Shown here one piece after another: positions 17,551 through 25,736 of a DNA stretch of 64,000 nucleotides; within the stretch, counting starts at the first letter, position 1, and every line of letters starts with the position of its first letter. The stretch comes from Desulfosporosinus cupriresistens. GTDB taxonomy: Bacteria; Bacillota; Desulfitobacteriia; Desulfitobacteriales; Desulfitobacteriaceae. The stretch is taken from NCBI RefSeq assembly GCF_001707885.1, contig NZ_MASS01000015.1:22666-86665 (forward strand), written 5' to 3'. A program made the position numbers and the translations under genes. The notes below the pieces were generated by a model. The model worked only from the letters and a program-made list of their open reading frames with translations. It did not search any database and was not told the origin of the DNA.

Positions 17551-18393
17551 ATGCAGAGTAAAAAATATATAATCTATTACACCATTGGGTCATTATTACT
17601 TATTTTAATAATCCTTACAGTATTTTTCTTTTTAACGCCAACGAGTAGCGTCTTCGCAGTAGAATCCAAGAGCAATAAACTTGGAATTTCCACTAATCCT
17701 ACAAAAGAACTCTTGAGGGTGAAAAATATGGCCCCTGGAGATAATGCAAGTGCCCCATTAACAGTACTGAATACAGGCAAAAAAGATTTCTTCTACAACA
17801 TTAGCGCTGAGATGGAGTCTGGTGATAAGTTATATAACTATCTGGATTTAGTAATAAACGATCAAAATCATAATGAGCTATATTCAGGCAAATTGAAGGA
17901 CTTAAATGATTTAGATCTCGGGATATTAGGTAACTCCAAAAATAAGATCTTTAATGTAACCATCGGATTACCGAGTGAAGCAGGAAATGAATATCAAGAA
18001 ATCTTCACTTCTATGAAATTTATACTAAACGCAACTGATCAGCCTTCTTCTCATAATTGCTTTAGACCCCCATTTAGCAATCGGAATTACTCAATGAAAA
18101 GAGGATCCTCGACTCCCATTAAATTTGAATGTTACGACTCAGATGGTAATCTGCTCACATCTAGCCACAATGTAAAGCTTGTCATCACTGGCCGCGACTT
18201 GAGGGAAGGATTGACATACAACCTTGAAAACGGTTTAAGTCTCAATGGCGGACATTACCAGGCCAACGTGTATGCGGATCAAAATCTGTTTTTTGATAAC
18301 GAAACCTACACTGCTACTGTATACTCTGGTTCCCAGATGTACGGTCAAAAGACCTTTAGCACGGAACCAGGAAATCGTTCGAATGCACCTTAA
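17551..18393 (+). CDS. Membrane-anchored or secreted protein sharing the PxKF-like domain
   Basis: A hydrophobic segment (YIIYYTIGSLLLILIILTVFFFL) begins the protein; the ATSATN-type SipW site is absent, so it may stay membrane-anchored. Then come a TasA-like core (NMAPGDNASAPLTVLNTGKKDFFYNISAE) and, in the last 113 residues, the domain shared with the preceding gene. The open frame extends up to GTG 17527 (288 residues); ATG 17551 or TTG 17542 give a more usual signal, but no start has a strong ribosome site. The shared domain and the following non-coding TTCAAAAAGAGGGTCAGC match the previous gene, so a segment was copied with its 3' flank. Confidence 0.72.
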   Translation: MQSKKYIIYYTIGSLLLILIILTVFFFLTPTSSVFAVESKSNKLGISTNPTKELLRVKNMAPGDNASAPLTVLNTGKKDFFYNISAEMESGDKLYNYLDLVINDQNHNELYSGKLKDLNDLDLGILGNSKNKIFNVTIGLPSEAGNEYQEIFTSMKFILNATDQPSSHNCFRPPFSNRNYSMKRGSSTPIKFECYDSDGNLLTSSHNVKLVITGRDLREGLTYNLENGLSLNGGHYQANVYADQNLFFDNETYTATVYSGSQMYGQKTFSTEPGNRSNAP

Positions 18394-18528
18394 AGTTTAA
18401 TGATTCAAAAAGAGGGTCAGCTGTGGAATAGATTATCATGCGACTAAAGAAGGGCCTTATTAATGTTACTTACACTGTGGGTACCTTTAAATGGTGCAAT
18501 TTAGGGCAAGACGGGAAGGAGAAAAGGT

Positions 18529-19716
18529 GTGAACAGAAAAATCTGTCCCGATTGTGGAAGAATGTCATACATCTCTGGCAGTGAAGAAGACTGGGATTGT
18601 CCTTATTGTGAAAAAAACATAGGTGTCGTTGCAAATGAGATAAAATCATGGATATATGCAACTAGTAAAAGCAAACTGGGGATAATACATGAACCTTTTG
18701 TACAGGACGCTTTTAACTGGTCCAAGAAACAAATGGCATTGTTTTTCGGAATTGGATTAGCCATAGCTAATTTAGGTATCATTCCTAGTACATATTCCCT
18801 TATGAGTGATAAAACTTCCGCATCCGTGCATTTTCAAGCGGCTGATACCTTTCCGGAACTAGTACCCCAGATCCTTCCACTTGAACCAGTACTACCGGTA
18901 GTAGACCCGACGGTGCCGGTGGTAGACCCGACAGATCCAGGAGCGGGCACGAGTACGCCATCTGGCCCGAGTACGCCAACAGATGCAGCATCTGGCCCGA
19001 GTGCGCCAACAGATGCAGCATCTGGCCCGAGTACGCCAACAGATGCAGCATCTGGCCCGAGTGCGCCAACAGATGCAGCATCTGGCCCGAGTACGCCAAC
19101 AGATGCAGCATCTGGCCCGAGTGCGCCAACAGATGCAGCATCTGGCCCGAGTACGCCAACAGATGCAGCATCTGGCCCGAGTGCGCCAACAGATGCAGCA
19201 TCTGGCCCGAGTACGCCAACAGATGCAGCATCTGGCCCGAGTGCGCCAACAGATGCAGCATCTGACCCGAGTACGCCAGCAGACACGGCAACGGACCCGA
19301 GTGCGCCAACAGATGCAGCAACGGACCCGAGTACGCCAACAGATGCAGCAACGGACCCGAGTACGCCAACAGATGCAGCATCTGACCCGAGCACGCCAAC
19401 GGATACAGCAACCGACCCGAGTGCGCCAACAGATGCAGCAACGGACCCGAGTACGCCAACAGATGCAGCATCTGACCCGAGTACGCCTACAGATGCAGCA
19501 TCTGACCCGAGCACGCCAGCGGATACGGCAACTAACCCGAGTACGCCAGCCGACATGGCAACGGACCCAAGCGCACCAGCAGATGCAGCAACCATTACAA
19601 GTACGCCAGCTTCGTCAGGAAATCCAGACAATACCGCAGATAGTCAAAACGATGGAGGTCAATTAGACTCAGGAATTAGCACGAGCTCGTCTGAAACGTC
19701 AGCAAATGCAGACTAG
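18529..19716 (+). CDS. Zinc-ribbon membrane protein with long Thr/Pro/Ser/Ala repeat stalk
   Basis: Residues 1-30 make a zinc ribbon (Cys6, Cys9, Cys24, Cys27: CPDCG...CPYCE). A transmembrane helix lies at about 68-90. From residue 145 to 354 the protein is 21 repeats of ten residues, (S/T)(G/D)PS(T/A)PTDAA, and the end is Ser/Asp/Asn-rich. The likely topology is zinc ribbon in the cytoplasm and the mucin-like stalk outside, where it could be glycosylated or act as a wall-spanning spacer. GTG 18529 follows GGAAGGAGAAAAGG. I know no named family with this layout. It sits in the TasA cassette and is followed by a small protein with the same zinc ribbon. Confidence 0.8.
   Translation: MNRKICPDCGRMSYISGSEEDWDCPYCEKNIGVVANEIKSWIYATSKSKLGIIHEPFVQDAFNWSKKQMALFFGIGLAIANLGIIPSTYSLMSDKTSASVHFQAADTFPELVPQILPLEPVLPVVDPTVPVVDPTDPGAGTSTPSGPSTPTDAASGPSAPTDAASGPSTPTDAASGPSAPTDAASGPSTPTDAASGPSAPTDAASGPSTPTDAASGPSAPTDAASGPSTPTDAASGPSAPTDAASDPSTPADTATDPSAPTDAATDPSTPTDAATDPSTPTDAASDPSTPTDTATDPSAPTDAATDPSTPTDAASDPSTPTDAASDPSTPADTATNPSTPADMATDPSAPADAATITSTPASSGNPDNTADSQNDGGQLDSGISTSSSETSANAD
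18961..19590 (+). repeat. Tandem repeat, 21 units of 30 bp including five identical 60-bp units
   Basis: Bases 18961-19260 are five perfect copies of a 60-bp unit (two 30-bp subunits that differ by one base, GTACG or GTGCG). Bases 19261-19590 are eleven more 30-bp units with drift. The perfect block indicates recent expansion. Because 30 and 60 are multiples of three, copy-number change alters stalk length without a frame change. The long open frames on the other strand and in another frame (18800-19666) come from this repeat. Confidence 0.95.
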
Positions 19717-19734
19717 ACGGGAGGGAGATAAAAG

Positions 19735-19971
19735 GTGAACAGAAGAACATGTCCTGACTGTGGGGCGAGATCATATTCCTCATGTAGTGAATCATACTGG
19801 GATTGCCCTATTTGCGGAAGAAACCTTAGTGAGATTCCAAATGACCTAGATATATGGAGACATTTAGTCAGTGTGTTGGAATCTGATAAAGTTTCAAGAA
19901 CAGACAAAAGTCTGCCAGAAGAATCGGAAGCTATGGACAAGAATGTAAAATGTCAGAACAAGACCCTATAG
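19735..19971 (+). CDS. Small zinc-ribbon protein
   Basis: This 78-residue protein starts MNRRTCPDCGARSYSSCSES and has Cys6, Cys9, Cys24 and Cys27 in exactly the spacing of the preceding gene's zinc ribbon; Cys17 is extra. The rest (residues 31-78) is polar with no membrane segment, so it is a soluble version of the ribbon. GTG 19735 follows GGGAGGGAGA. The gene lies 18 bases after the stalk gene and ends the cassette at a terminator. It may be a regulator or assembly partner in the cytoplasm; no function is known. Confidence 0.75.
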   Translation: MNRRTCPDCGARSYSSCSESYWDCPICGRNLSEIPNDLDIWRHLVSVLESDKVSRTDKSLPEESEAMDKNVKCQNKTL

Positions 19972-19989
19972 CAATTCGATTAATTGTCT

Positions 19990-20031
19990 AAAAGAGAGCT
20001 GGCGCCTGCGGGCGTTGACTCTCTTTTCTAT
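19990..20031 (+). terminator. Terminator of the sipW cassette
   Basis: AAAAGAGAG pairs with CTCTCTTTT around a GGCGCC/GGGCGTT inner stem, ending in a T-rich run. Confidence 0.8.
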
Positions 20032-20139
20032 ATAACGTCGGGTAACGATCGTATAATCGTCCCTCTGTTTTTCCATCATCCGTATTTAAAGGACGTAAAA
20101 TTGACTCGACTGAAATGTGTGTCAATTTAAAAATCATGA

Positions 20140-20215
20140 TATAATATACCAGTAGTGTTTATTTAGAGAATTCAGGAAAATAGCCTTTCAGCTCTGGTCA
20201 GAAAGGCTATTTTTT
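20140..20215 (+). promoter_or_regulatory. Leader of the cit operon: -10 element and terminator-like hairpin
   Basis: TATAAT at 20140-20145 is a good -10 element; no convincing -35 is placed at 17 bases. Just downstream, AAAATAGCCTTTC (20177-20189) pairs with GAAAGGCTATTTTTT (20201-20215), an intrinsic terminator shape ahead of citD. It could attenuate the operon or end an upstream RNA. Confidence 0.5.
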
Positions 20216-20244
20216 GCTATTGCAAGAAAGAAAATCGAATTGAG

Positions 20245-20517
20245 GTGATTTACATCAAGATAACTAAGATCGCCAAAGCAGGTACATTAGAGTCCAACGA
20301 TATTCTGATCATGGTCATGCCCAATGATTCGGGAAACGTAAAGCTTGAACTAGAAAGTATCGTTATGCAGCAGTTTGGTGATGTGATTGAGCAAGTGATT
20401 TTACATAAGGTTAAGGAAATGGGTATCGAGGGTATTACTATTAAGGCTCAAGATAAGGGAGCTCTAGATTATACGATCGGTGCAAGAGTGGAAACAGCTA
20501 TTAAACGAGCCATCTAA
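20245..20517 (+). CDS. citD: Citrate lyase acyl carrier protein (gamma subunit)
   Basis: This is the small acyl carrier subunit of citrate or citramalate lyase. It carries the 2'-(5''-phosphoribosyl)-3'-dephospho-CoA group. KAGTLESNDILIMV contains the conserved serine that is modified. Length is 90 residues from GTG 20245 (usual 90-98). The GTG lies inside the GAGGTGAT ribosome site. With the spacing used by citE, translation would begin at ATC 20254 (IKITKIAKAGTLESND), so the start is uncertain. A 196-base gap separates it from citE, although the two normally adjoin. Confidence 0.92.
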   Translation: MIYIKITKIAKAGTLESNDILIMVMPNDSGNVKLELESIVMQQFGDVIEQVILHKVKEMGIEGITIKAQDKGALDYTIGARVETAIKRAI

Positions 20518-20589
20518 CACACGGTTTTAAAGACAATTTCAACTCTGGCAAGGTCATAAAGAAGCTTACAGGGTTTAGCTGAACTTATC

Positions 20590-20690
20590 CAGGGACACAG
20601 GCGATGAGCGAAGCTCGGATACTCGGATACTCGTATACTTGTATATTCGTATATCGAACCGCGAACCGTATATCGTGGCGATACGCATTG
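20590..20690. repeat. Low-complexity tract between citD and citE
   Basis: Runs of GGATACTCGGATACTCGTATAC and GTATATTCGTATATCG are followed by CGAACCGCGAACCGTATATCG. It is made of short drifted repeats like the tract before glmS, again inside an operon. Confidence 0.55.
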
Positions 20691-20713
20691 GATCATAAGT
20701 CGAGGTGATAAAA

Positions 20714-21592
20714 GTGCAAAAGTTAAGAAGAACGATGCTTTTTATGCCGGGAAATAACCCAGGTATGCTTCAAGATGCGGCGATCCTTGGAGCGGACGCT
20801 ATTATTTTAGATTTAGAGGACGCAGTAAGTTTAACAGAAAAAGATAGTGCCAGGATTTTGGTAAGAGATGCTATCAAATATATAGACTACTCACAGGTTG
20901 AAGTGGTGGTTAGAGTCAATCCCTTGGATACAGAATTTGGGCCGCAAGATGTGGATATGATTGCTAGAGTTAAACCGGATACATTGTTGATTCCGAAAGC
21001 GGATGTAGAGGAAATAAAGCTGGTTGATACTATGTTGGCTAAAATTGAAGAAGAAGAAGGCTACTTAGTCGGTAGCATTAAAATAATTGCTCTGATTGAA
21101 ACTGCTTTGGGCTTAGAAACAGTTTATGAGGTGATCAAGGCCTCCCAACGAATGGTAGGGGTTTTACTGGGTGGAGAAGACTTGACCGCAGATCTGGGAA
21201 TTACGAGAACAAAAGAGGGAGAGGAAATCTTTTATGCTCGGAATAAGGTCGCAACAGTGTGCCGGGCTTTAAGGGTAGATGCTATTGATACTCCGTTTAC
21301 AGATACGAACGATTATGAGGGACTTACCAAGGACACAGCTAGGGCTAAAAGCTTGGGGCTAACCGGAAAATCAGCCATAAACCCCAGGCAAATTGAGATC
21401 ATTCATGCTGTGTTTGCCCCGACGGGGGCCGAATTAAAACATGCCTTGAGGGTTTTGGCTGCCATGGAAGAAGCTGAAAAAGAAGGCAAAGGAGTCTTTT
21501 CTTTAGATGGTAAAATGATTGATGCGCCGGTTATCAATCGGGCGAGAACGATAGTGGAGCTTGGACAAAGACTAGGACTTATGGAGAGATAG
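20714..21592 (+). CDS. citE: Citrate (or citramalate) lyase beta subunit
   Basis: CitE-family TIM barrel that cleaves the citryl- or citramalyl-ACP thioester to acetyl-ACP plus oxaloacetate or pyruvate. It begins LRRTMLFMPGNNPGMLQDA and has ADAIILDLEDAV, VVVRVNPLDTEFGPQD, ALIETALGLE, LGGEDLTADLG and KSAINPRQIEIIHAVF, with the metal-binding Glu and Asp of the superfamily. GTG 20714 is chosen over GTG 20705 because the latter lies in the GAGGTGAT ribosome site. Sequence alone does not tell citrate from citramalate. The neighbouring methylaspartate genes favour citramalate. Confidence 0.95.
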   Translation: MQKLRRTMLFMPGNNPGMLQDAAILGADAIILDLEDAVSLTEKDSARILVRDAIKYIDYSQVEVVVRVNPLDTEFGPQDVDMIARVKPDTLLIPKADVEEIKLVDTMLAKIEEEEGYLVGSIKIIALIETALGLETVYEVIKASQRMVGVLLGGEDLTADLGITRTKEGEEIFYARNKVATVCRALRVDAIDTPFTDTNDYEGLTKDTARAKSLGLTGKSAINPRQIEIIHAVFAPTGAELKHALRVLAAMEEAEKEGKGVFSLDGKMIDAPVINRARTIVELGQRLGLMER

Positions 21593-21618
21593 GGGGAAGC
21601 ATACTGAAATCTATAAAA

Positions 21619-23187
21619 ATGATCAAAACGATTTTAGGCAGAGAACTTCCGGCTTACATAGAGGGGTATGGAGAAGTTAAGCCGTTTCAAGGCACTTATA
21701 TTAATGAAAGGATTAAGACCAGGAAAGCTGTGAAACTGACCAGTGTCATCCCCAGTGAGCAAAAAATTTTAGCAAGTTTAGATCAGGCTTTAGATATATT
21801 AAACATAATGGATGGTATGACAATTTCGTTCCATCACCATTTAAGAAATGGAGATTATATCTTAAATAGGGTGGTGGAGGCCTTGGCTAGACGAGGCATA
21901 AAAAATCTTACGATCGCGGCCAGCTCTATCTTTCCAGTCCATGCGCCCCTTGTAGAGCACATAAAAAATGGAGTGGTCACTGGAATTGTAGCGAACTATA
22001 TGTCAGGGCCTGTGCCGGAGGCCATATCACGAGGGGAATTAAAAAAGCCTGCTATAATGCAGACTCATGGCGGAAGACCTAGGGCCATAGAAAGTGGAGA
22101 TTTGCATATCGACGTGGCTTTCATTGCAGCGCCTACGGCAGATACCTACGGCAACATCAATGGAGTGGAGGGTAAATCGGCCTGTGGAGCCTTAGGTTAT
22201 GCTGTTTCAGATGCCGAGTACGCCGATAAAACGGTAGTTATAACCGATAATTTAGTGTCCTACCCAGCCTGCCCAATTGAAATTAGCCAAGTTTTTATCG
22301 ATTACGTGGTTCAGGTTGAATCCATCGGAGACCCTAGGGGTATTGTTTCAGGCACAACGAAGATTACGAAGGATCCTGTGGCTCTTATGATCGCAAGAAT
22401 GGCTGCTCAGGTAATCCAGGCTTCGGGTTTGATTAGAAATGGAATGTCCTTTCAAACAGGCGCAGGTGGAACCTCTCTCGCAGTCGCAGCAGAGCTTAAA
22501 AATATTATGAAACGGGAAGGTGTAGTTGGAAGCTTCGCTGCCGGTGGAATTACGGGTTATCTTGTGGAGATGCTGGAAGAAGGATTATTTCAAGCCCTCT
22601 TTGATGTTCAATGCTTTGATCTAGAAGCAATAGAATCGTATAGAAATAATAAACGGCACCAATTTATGTCTGCTTCCATGTATGGGAATCCTCACACTAA
22701 GGGAGCGGTGGTTAACAACTTAGATATCATGATCCTGGGAGCCACTGAAATTGACATCGCCTTTAACGTCAATGTTACGACAGGCTCAGACGGAGTAATC
22801 ATGGGCGGCTCGGGTGGGCATAGTGATACCGCTGCAGGGGCCAAACTCTCCATTGTCGTTACTAATCTAATGAAAGCCAGGCTTCCAATAATCAAAGATA
22901 AAGTGACGACGATTACAACTCCAGGAGAAAGCATTGATGTTGTTGTGACTGAACGCGGAATTGCTGTCAATCCTAGAAGAGTAGATTTAATTGAAAAACT
23001 AAGGAAAACGGGCCTGCCGCTCATGACTATTGAAGAATTGAAAATGATGGCCGAAAAGATTACAGGAGTGCCTAAGGCCATTAAAACCTCCGATAAGATC
23101 GTGGCTGTGGTGGAATACCGAGATGGTAGTGTTATAGATGTTGTGAGGATGGTAGAGGAGAATAGTAATGTATGGAGTCATCCCTGA
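21619..23187 (+). CDS. citF: Citrate (or citramalate) lyase alpha subunit
   Basis: This 522-residue subunit is the acyl-ACP transferase of the lyase, moving the acyl carrier from acetate to the substrate. It shows MTISFHHHLRNGDYILN, HGGRPRAIESGDLHIDVAFIAAPTAD, SFQTGAGGTSLAVA, GITGYLVEMLEEGLF and SDGVIMGGSGGHSDTAAGAK, all CitF hallmarks. ATG 21619 lacks a well-placed ribosome site. AGGGGGAAG at 21591-21599 would instead suit CTG 21604, five codons upstream in frame, so the start is open. The gene begins 26 bases after citE, and citC overlaps its end by 20 bases. Confidence 0.95.
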   Translation: MIKTILGRELPAYIEGYGEVKPFQGTYINERIKTRKAVKLTSVIPSEQKILASLDQALDILNIMDGMTISFHHHLRNGDYILNRVVEALARRGIKNLTIAASSIFPVHAPLVEHIKNGVVTGIVANYMSGPVPEAISRGELKKPAIMQTHGGRPRAIESGDLHIDVAFIAAPTADTYGNINGVEGKSACGALGYAVSDAEYADKTVVITDNLVSYPACPIEISQVFIDYVVQVESIGDPRGIVSGTTKITKDPVALMIARMAAQVIQASGLIRNGMSFQTGAGGTSLAVAAELKNIMKREGVVGSFAAGGITGYLVEMLEEGLFQALFDVQCFDLEAIESYRNNKRHQFMSASMYGNPHTKGAVVNNLDIMILGATEIDIAFNVNVTTGSDGVIMGGSGGHSDTAAGAKLSIVVTNLMKARLPIIKDKVTTITTPGESIDVVVTERGIAVNPRRVDLIEKLRKTGLPLMTIEELKMMAEKITGVPKAIKTSDKIVAVVEYRDGSVIDVVRMVEENSNVWSHP

Positions 23188-24220
23188 ATGGGTAAATCTT
23201 AAAGATCGCAAAGCAAGAGACGAGGTAGAAACCTTTCTACGAGGTTTTAATTTAAGTTTAGATCAGGATGTGGACTATACTATAGTAATAAGAGATGGAG
23301 TTTCGCAGGAAGCTTCAATTATTGCAACCTGTTCTAAAGCAAAAAATGTTTTAAAATGCTTTGCCATAATTGAGGAGCATAGAGGAGAAGGAATAGCCTC
23401 CATCTTAATTTCTGCTCTGATCGATAAACTGTTCAGTCAAGGTATATTCCACAGCTTTATTTTCTCAAAACCAGCAAGTACTCATGTTTTTTTGGCTCTT
23501 AATTTCAAACTTATCCATAGTAATGAAGAGGTAGCCCTCTTAGAAAATGGCGTTTATGATATCTACAAAGCCTTAGAGGATATGAAAGAAAAGTATAATC
23601 TAGGGGGCGGAGAAAAAGCGGCGTTAGTAATGAATTGCAACCCTTTCACCCTAGGACACGCCTATTTAATTGAAGAAGCGGCTAAAAACAATAAAGAGGT
23701 ACTCGTGTTTGTTGTCGAGGAAGATCGATCACTATTTCCCTTTAAAACGCGATATGAGCTGGTTAGTAAAGGCGTTTCGCACTTAAAAAATGTTAAGGTG
23801 TTACCAAGTGGAGAGTATATAATATCTTCAGCCACTTTCCCTTCCTACTTTTTGCGGGAAAAGGGTGCAAGGTTAAAGGCTTATGTGGAGTTAGACTCCT
23901 CAATCTTTGGCCAGTATTTCTGTAAAATCTTAAATATTACGAAGAGATATGTGGGGTATGAACCTTATTGCCAAATTACTGAGACCTACAATGAGGCTCT
24001 GAAGAAGGTCCTTCCTACTTATGGCGTAGAGGTGCACGTTATTGGAAGGAAAAGGTTTAAGGATGTTGCCATAAGCGCTTCTAGGGTTAGAGCTCTAATA
24101 AAACAAGGGGAGCTCGATGATCTTAAAAACCTTCTGCCTGACGTTACTCTGGAGTTTTTAAACACACGCTTAGGAAGGGAGATCGTGGAGAAGCTGAAAA
24201 GTAGTTGCTCCTCGCACTAA
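23168..24220 (+). CDS. citC: Citrate lyase ligase (acetyl-ACP activating)
   Basis: CitC acetylates the thiol of the CitD prosthetic group using ATP and acetate, turning on the lyase. Residues about 1-130 are a GNAT-like domain (CFAIIEEHRGEGIASILISALIDKL). The C-terminal part is a nucleotidyltransferase fold with MNCNPFTLGHAYLIEEAA, containing the TxGH motif, and KRFKDVAISASRVRALIKQG. Length of 350 is normal. It overlaps citF and directly abuts citX, so all are co-translated. The presence of a ligase shows the lyase is regulated by acetylation. Confidence 0.95.
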   Translation: MYGVIPEWVNLKDRKARDEVETFLRGFNLSLDQDVDYTIVIRDGVSQEASIIATCSKAKNVLKCFAIIEEHRGEGIASILISALIDKLFSQGIFHSFIFSKPASTHVFLALNFKLIHSNEEVALLENGVYDIYKALEDMKEKYNLGGGEKAALVMNCNPFTLGHAYLIEEAAKNNKEVLVFVVEEDRSLFPFKTRYELVSKGVSHLKNVKVLPSGEYIISSATFPSYFLREKGARLKAYVELDSSIFGQYFCKILNITKRYVGYEPYCQITETYNEALKKVLPTYGVEVHVIGRKRFKDVAISASRVRALIKQGELDDLKNLLPDVTLEFLNTRLGREIVEKLKSSCSSH

Positions 24221-24760
24221 ATGATGAAAGAATACACAGCCGATGAATTACTTTTAGCTAGGGAAAAAAGAGTTAGCTTAATCGGCAAATTACTAAAACG
24301 GTATAATACCCCACTATTAGTTATGAGAGTAAACTATCCGGGACTTGAAAAAACAAATGAGATGACAACCCAGATGATTGAGGATATGAGCTCTCTAATT
24401 TGTACTATTTTAAGCGACAAAGTTTGTAGCAAGTTACTACTTCAAGGAGCAGAAGGCCCGATTCTTTATGTTGCCGTTAAAGAAGACATTTTGGTTTTGA
24501 AGAGGATAGCGATTGATCTTGAAGAAAAACATACCCTTGGGAGATGTTTAGACCTAGATGTGTATGATTTAGAGGGGAAAAGTATAGGCAGGCAGGAACT
24601 GGGGTATCCAAGGAGAAAATGTTATCTATGTGAGGAGTATGCCCATAATTGCGTTAGGGCGAAACGACATAGCAAACATGAGGTCGTCGGATATATTAAA
24701 GAAAAATATAGGGAATATAGGGAAAATGTTTATGGTAGCGAACACCAGACTAAACACTAG
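24221..24760 (+). CDS. citX: Holo-ACP synthase CitX
   Basis: CitX transfers the phosphoribosyl-dephospho-CoA group to the serine of CitD. Family marks are LLLAREKRVSLIGKLLKRYNTPLLVMRVNYPG, GRCLDLDVYDLEGKSIGR and RRKCYLCEEYAHNCVRAKRHS. Length is 179 residues, usual for CitX. The ATG directly follows the citC stop without its own clear ribosome site, so it depends on coupling. The 3' end overlaps citG by 35 bases. Confidence 0.93.
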   Translation: MMKEYTADELLLAREKRVSLIGKLLKRYNTPLLVMRVNYPGLEKTNEMTTQMIEDMSSLICTILSDKVCSKLLLQGAEGPILYVAVKEDILVLKRIAIDLEEKHTLGRCLDLDVYDLEGKSIGRQELGYPRRKCYLCEEYAHNCVRAKRHSKHEVVGYIKEKYREYRENVYGSEHQTKH

Positions 24761-25628
24761 CGCAAATGATCAATGTATTAAGATAGCGAGTTTTGCTGTG
24801 CAAGCAATGCTCTATGAGGCATCCTGCCATCCATCGCCCGGATTGGTTTCCAGAGCCTCAAGTGGCGCTCATCAAGATATGGATTACTTCACTTTCTTGG
24901 ATAGCGCCACCACCCTAATTAGTCCCTTAATTCATTGCACAGAGGCGGGGTTCACCTCCAGTACACCCCAAGAAATTTTCACTCAAATAAGGCAGATTGG
25001 ACAATTGGGCGAACAACAAATGTTTCGCAAGACTTTAGGGGTCAATACCCATAAAGGAATGTTTTTTTTGTTAGGTGTTTGCTGTGCTGCTGCAGGCAAA
25101 GCACTTCATAGCGGAGCTCGCTTCTCAGCTTTACAAAGCATCATAAAAGATATGACCTCGGGTTTGGTAGAGCGGGAGTTGAGCTCAAGGTATCATGAGT
25201 TTAAAAATGCTGATGAACTCTTCTTAACACACGGAGAAAGGCTCTTTTTGCACCATAAAGTAGAAGGAATTCGTGGAGAAGTTCAAAGAGGACTGCCCAC
25301 GGTTTTTGATTTTTCGCTAGGTTTTTATAAGAGGAACCAAGATTTAGGTAAAAACCAAAGATTAGTGCAAACTCTTTTGGCGATTATGCAGTATTGTGAA
25401 GACTCCACTATTTTATATAGACACTCTATTGACACATTAAAAGAAATTCAAGAAAAGGCTAAGCAAATTATTTCCATAGGCGGAGTAAAAACGTCCCAAG
25501 GAATAAAAGCGATCCATGAAATGGATAAAGACTTCTCTCGACGAAAGATTAGTCCCGGTGGTAGCGCAGATTTATTAGGGGTCACAGTCTTCTTGGATCT
25601 ATTAGATGATTATATGGAAAGAGACTGA
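24726..25628 (+). CDS. citG: Triphosphoribosyl-dephospho-CoA synthase
   Basis: CitG makes 2'-(5''-triphosphoribosyl)-3'-dephospho-CoA from dephospho-CoA and ATP for the lyase prosthetic group. Seen are EASCHPSPGLVSRASSGAHQDMDYFTFLDS, GVNTHKGMFFLLGVCCAAAG and the C-terminal KISPGGSADLLGVTVFLDLL, all family blocks. The open frame begins at 24630, but that is inside citX; ATG 24726 (MFMVANTRLN) after TAGGGAA is the likely start, giving 300 residues. It ends the operon. No citrate transporter, oxaloacetate decarboxylase or CitAB sensor accompanies this set. Confidence 0.93.
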   Translation: MFMVANTRLNTSANDQCIKIASFAVQAMLYEASCHPSPGLVSRASSGAHQDMDYFTFLDSATTLISPLIHCTEAGFTSSTPQEIFTQIRQIGQLGEQQMFRKTLGVNTHKGMFFLLGVCCAAAGKALHSGARFSALQSIIKDMTSGLVERELSSRYHEFKNADELFLTHGERLFLHHKVEGIRGEVQRGLPTVFDFSLGFYKRNQDLGKNQRLVQTLLAIMQYCEDSTILYRHSIDTLKEIQEKAKQIISIGGVKTSQGIKAIHEMDKDFSRRKISPGGSADLLGVTVFLDLLDDYMERD

Positions 25629-25736
25629 GGGAAAAGGGACGGTTCATCGTGATGCTCTACCACGAACGTCCTGTGCGAATAAGGGGTAAATCTTTTTCGG
25701 AGAAAATTTTCTATTAAGTTCAGGGAAGTAAGGAAA

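Noticed and set aside
18800..19666. Long open frames on the minus strand (223 and 265 codons) and in another plus frame (227 codons)
   Set aside because: They are translations of the 30-bp tandem repeat, which lacks stops in several frames; the +1 frame with the zinc ribbon, membrane helix and ribosome site is the gene.
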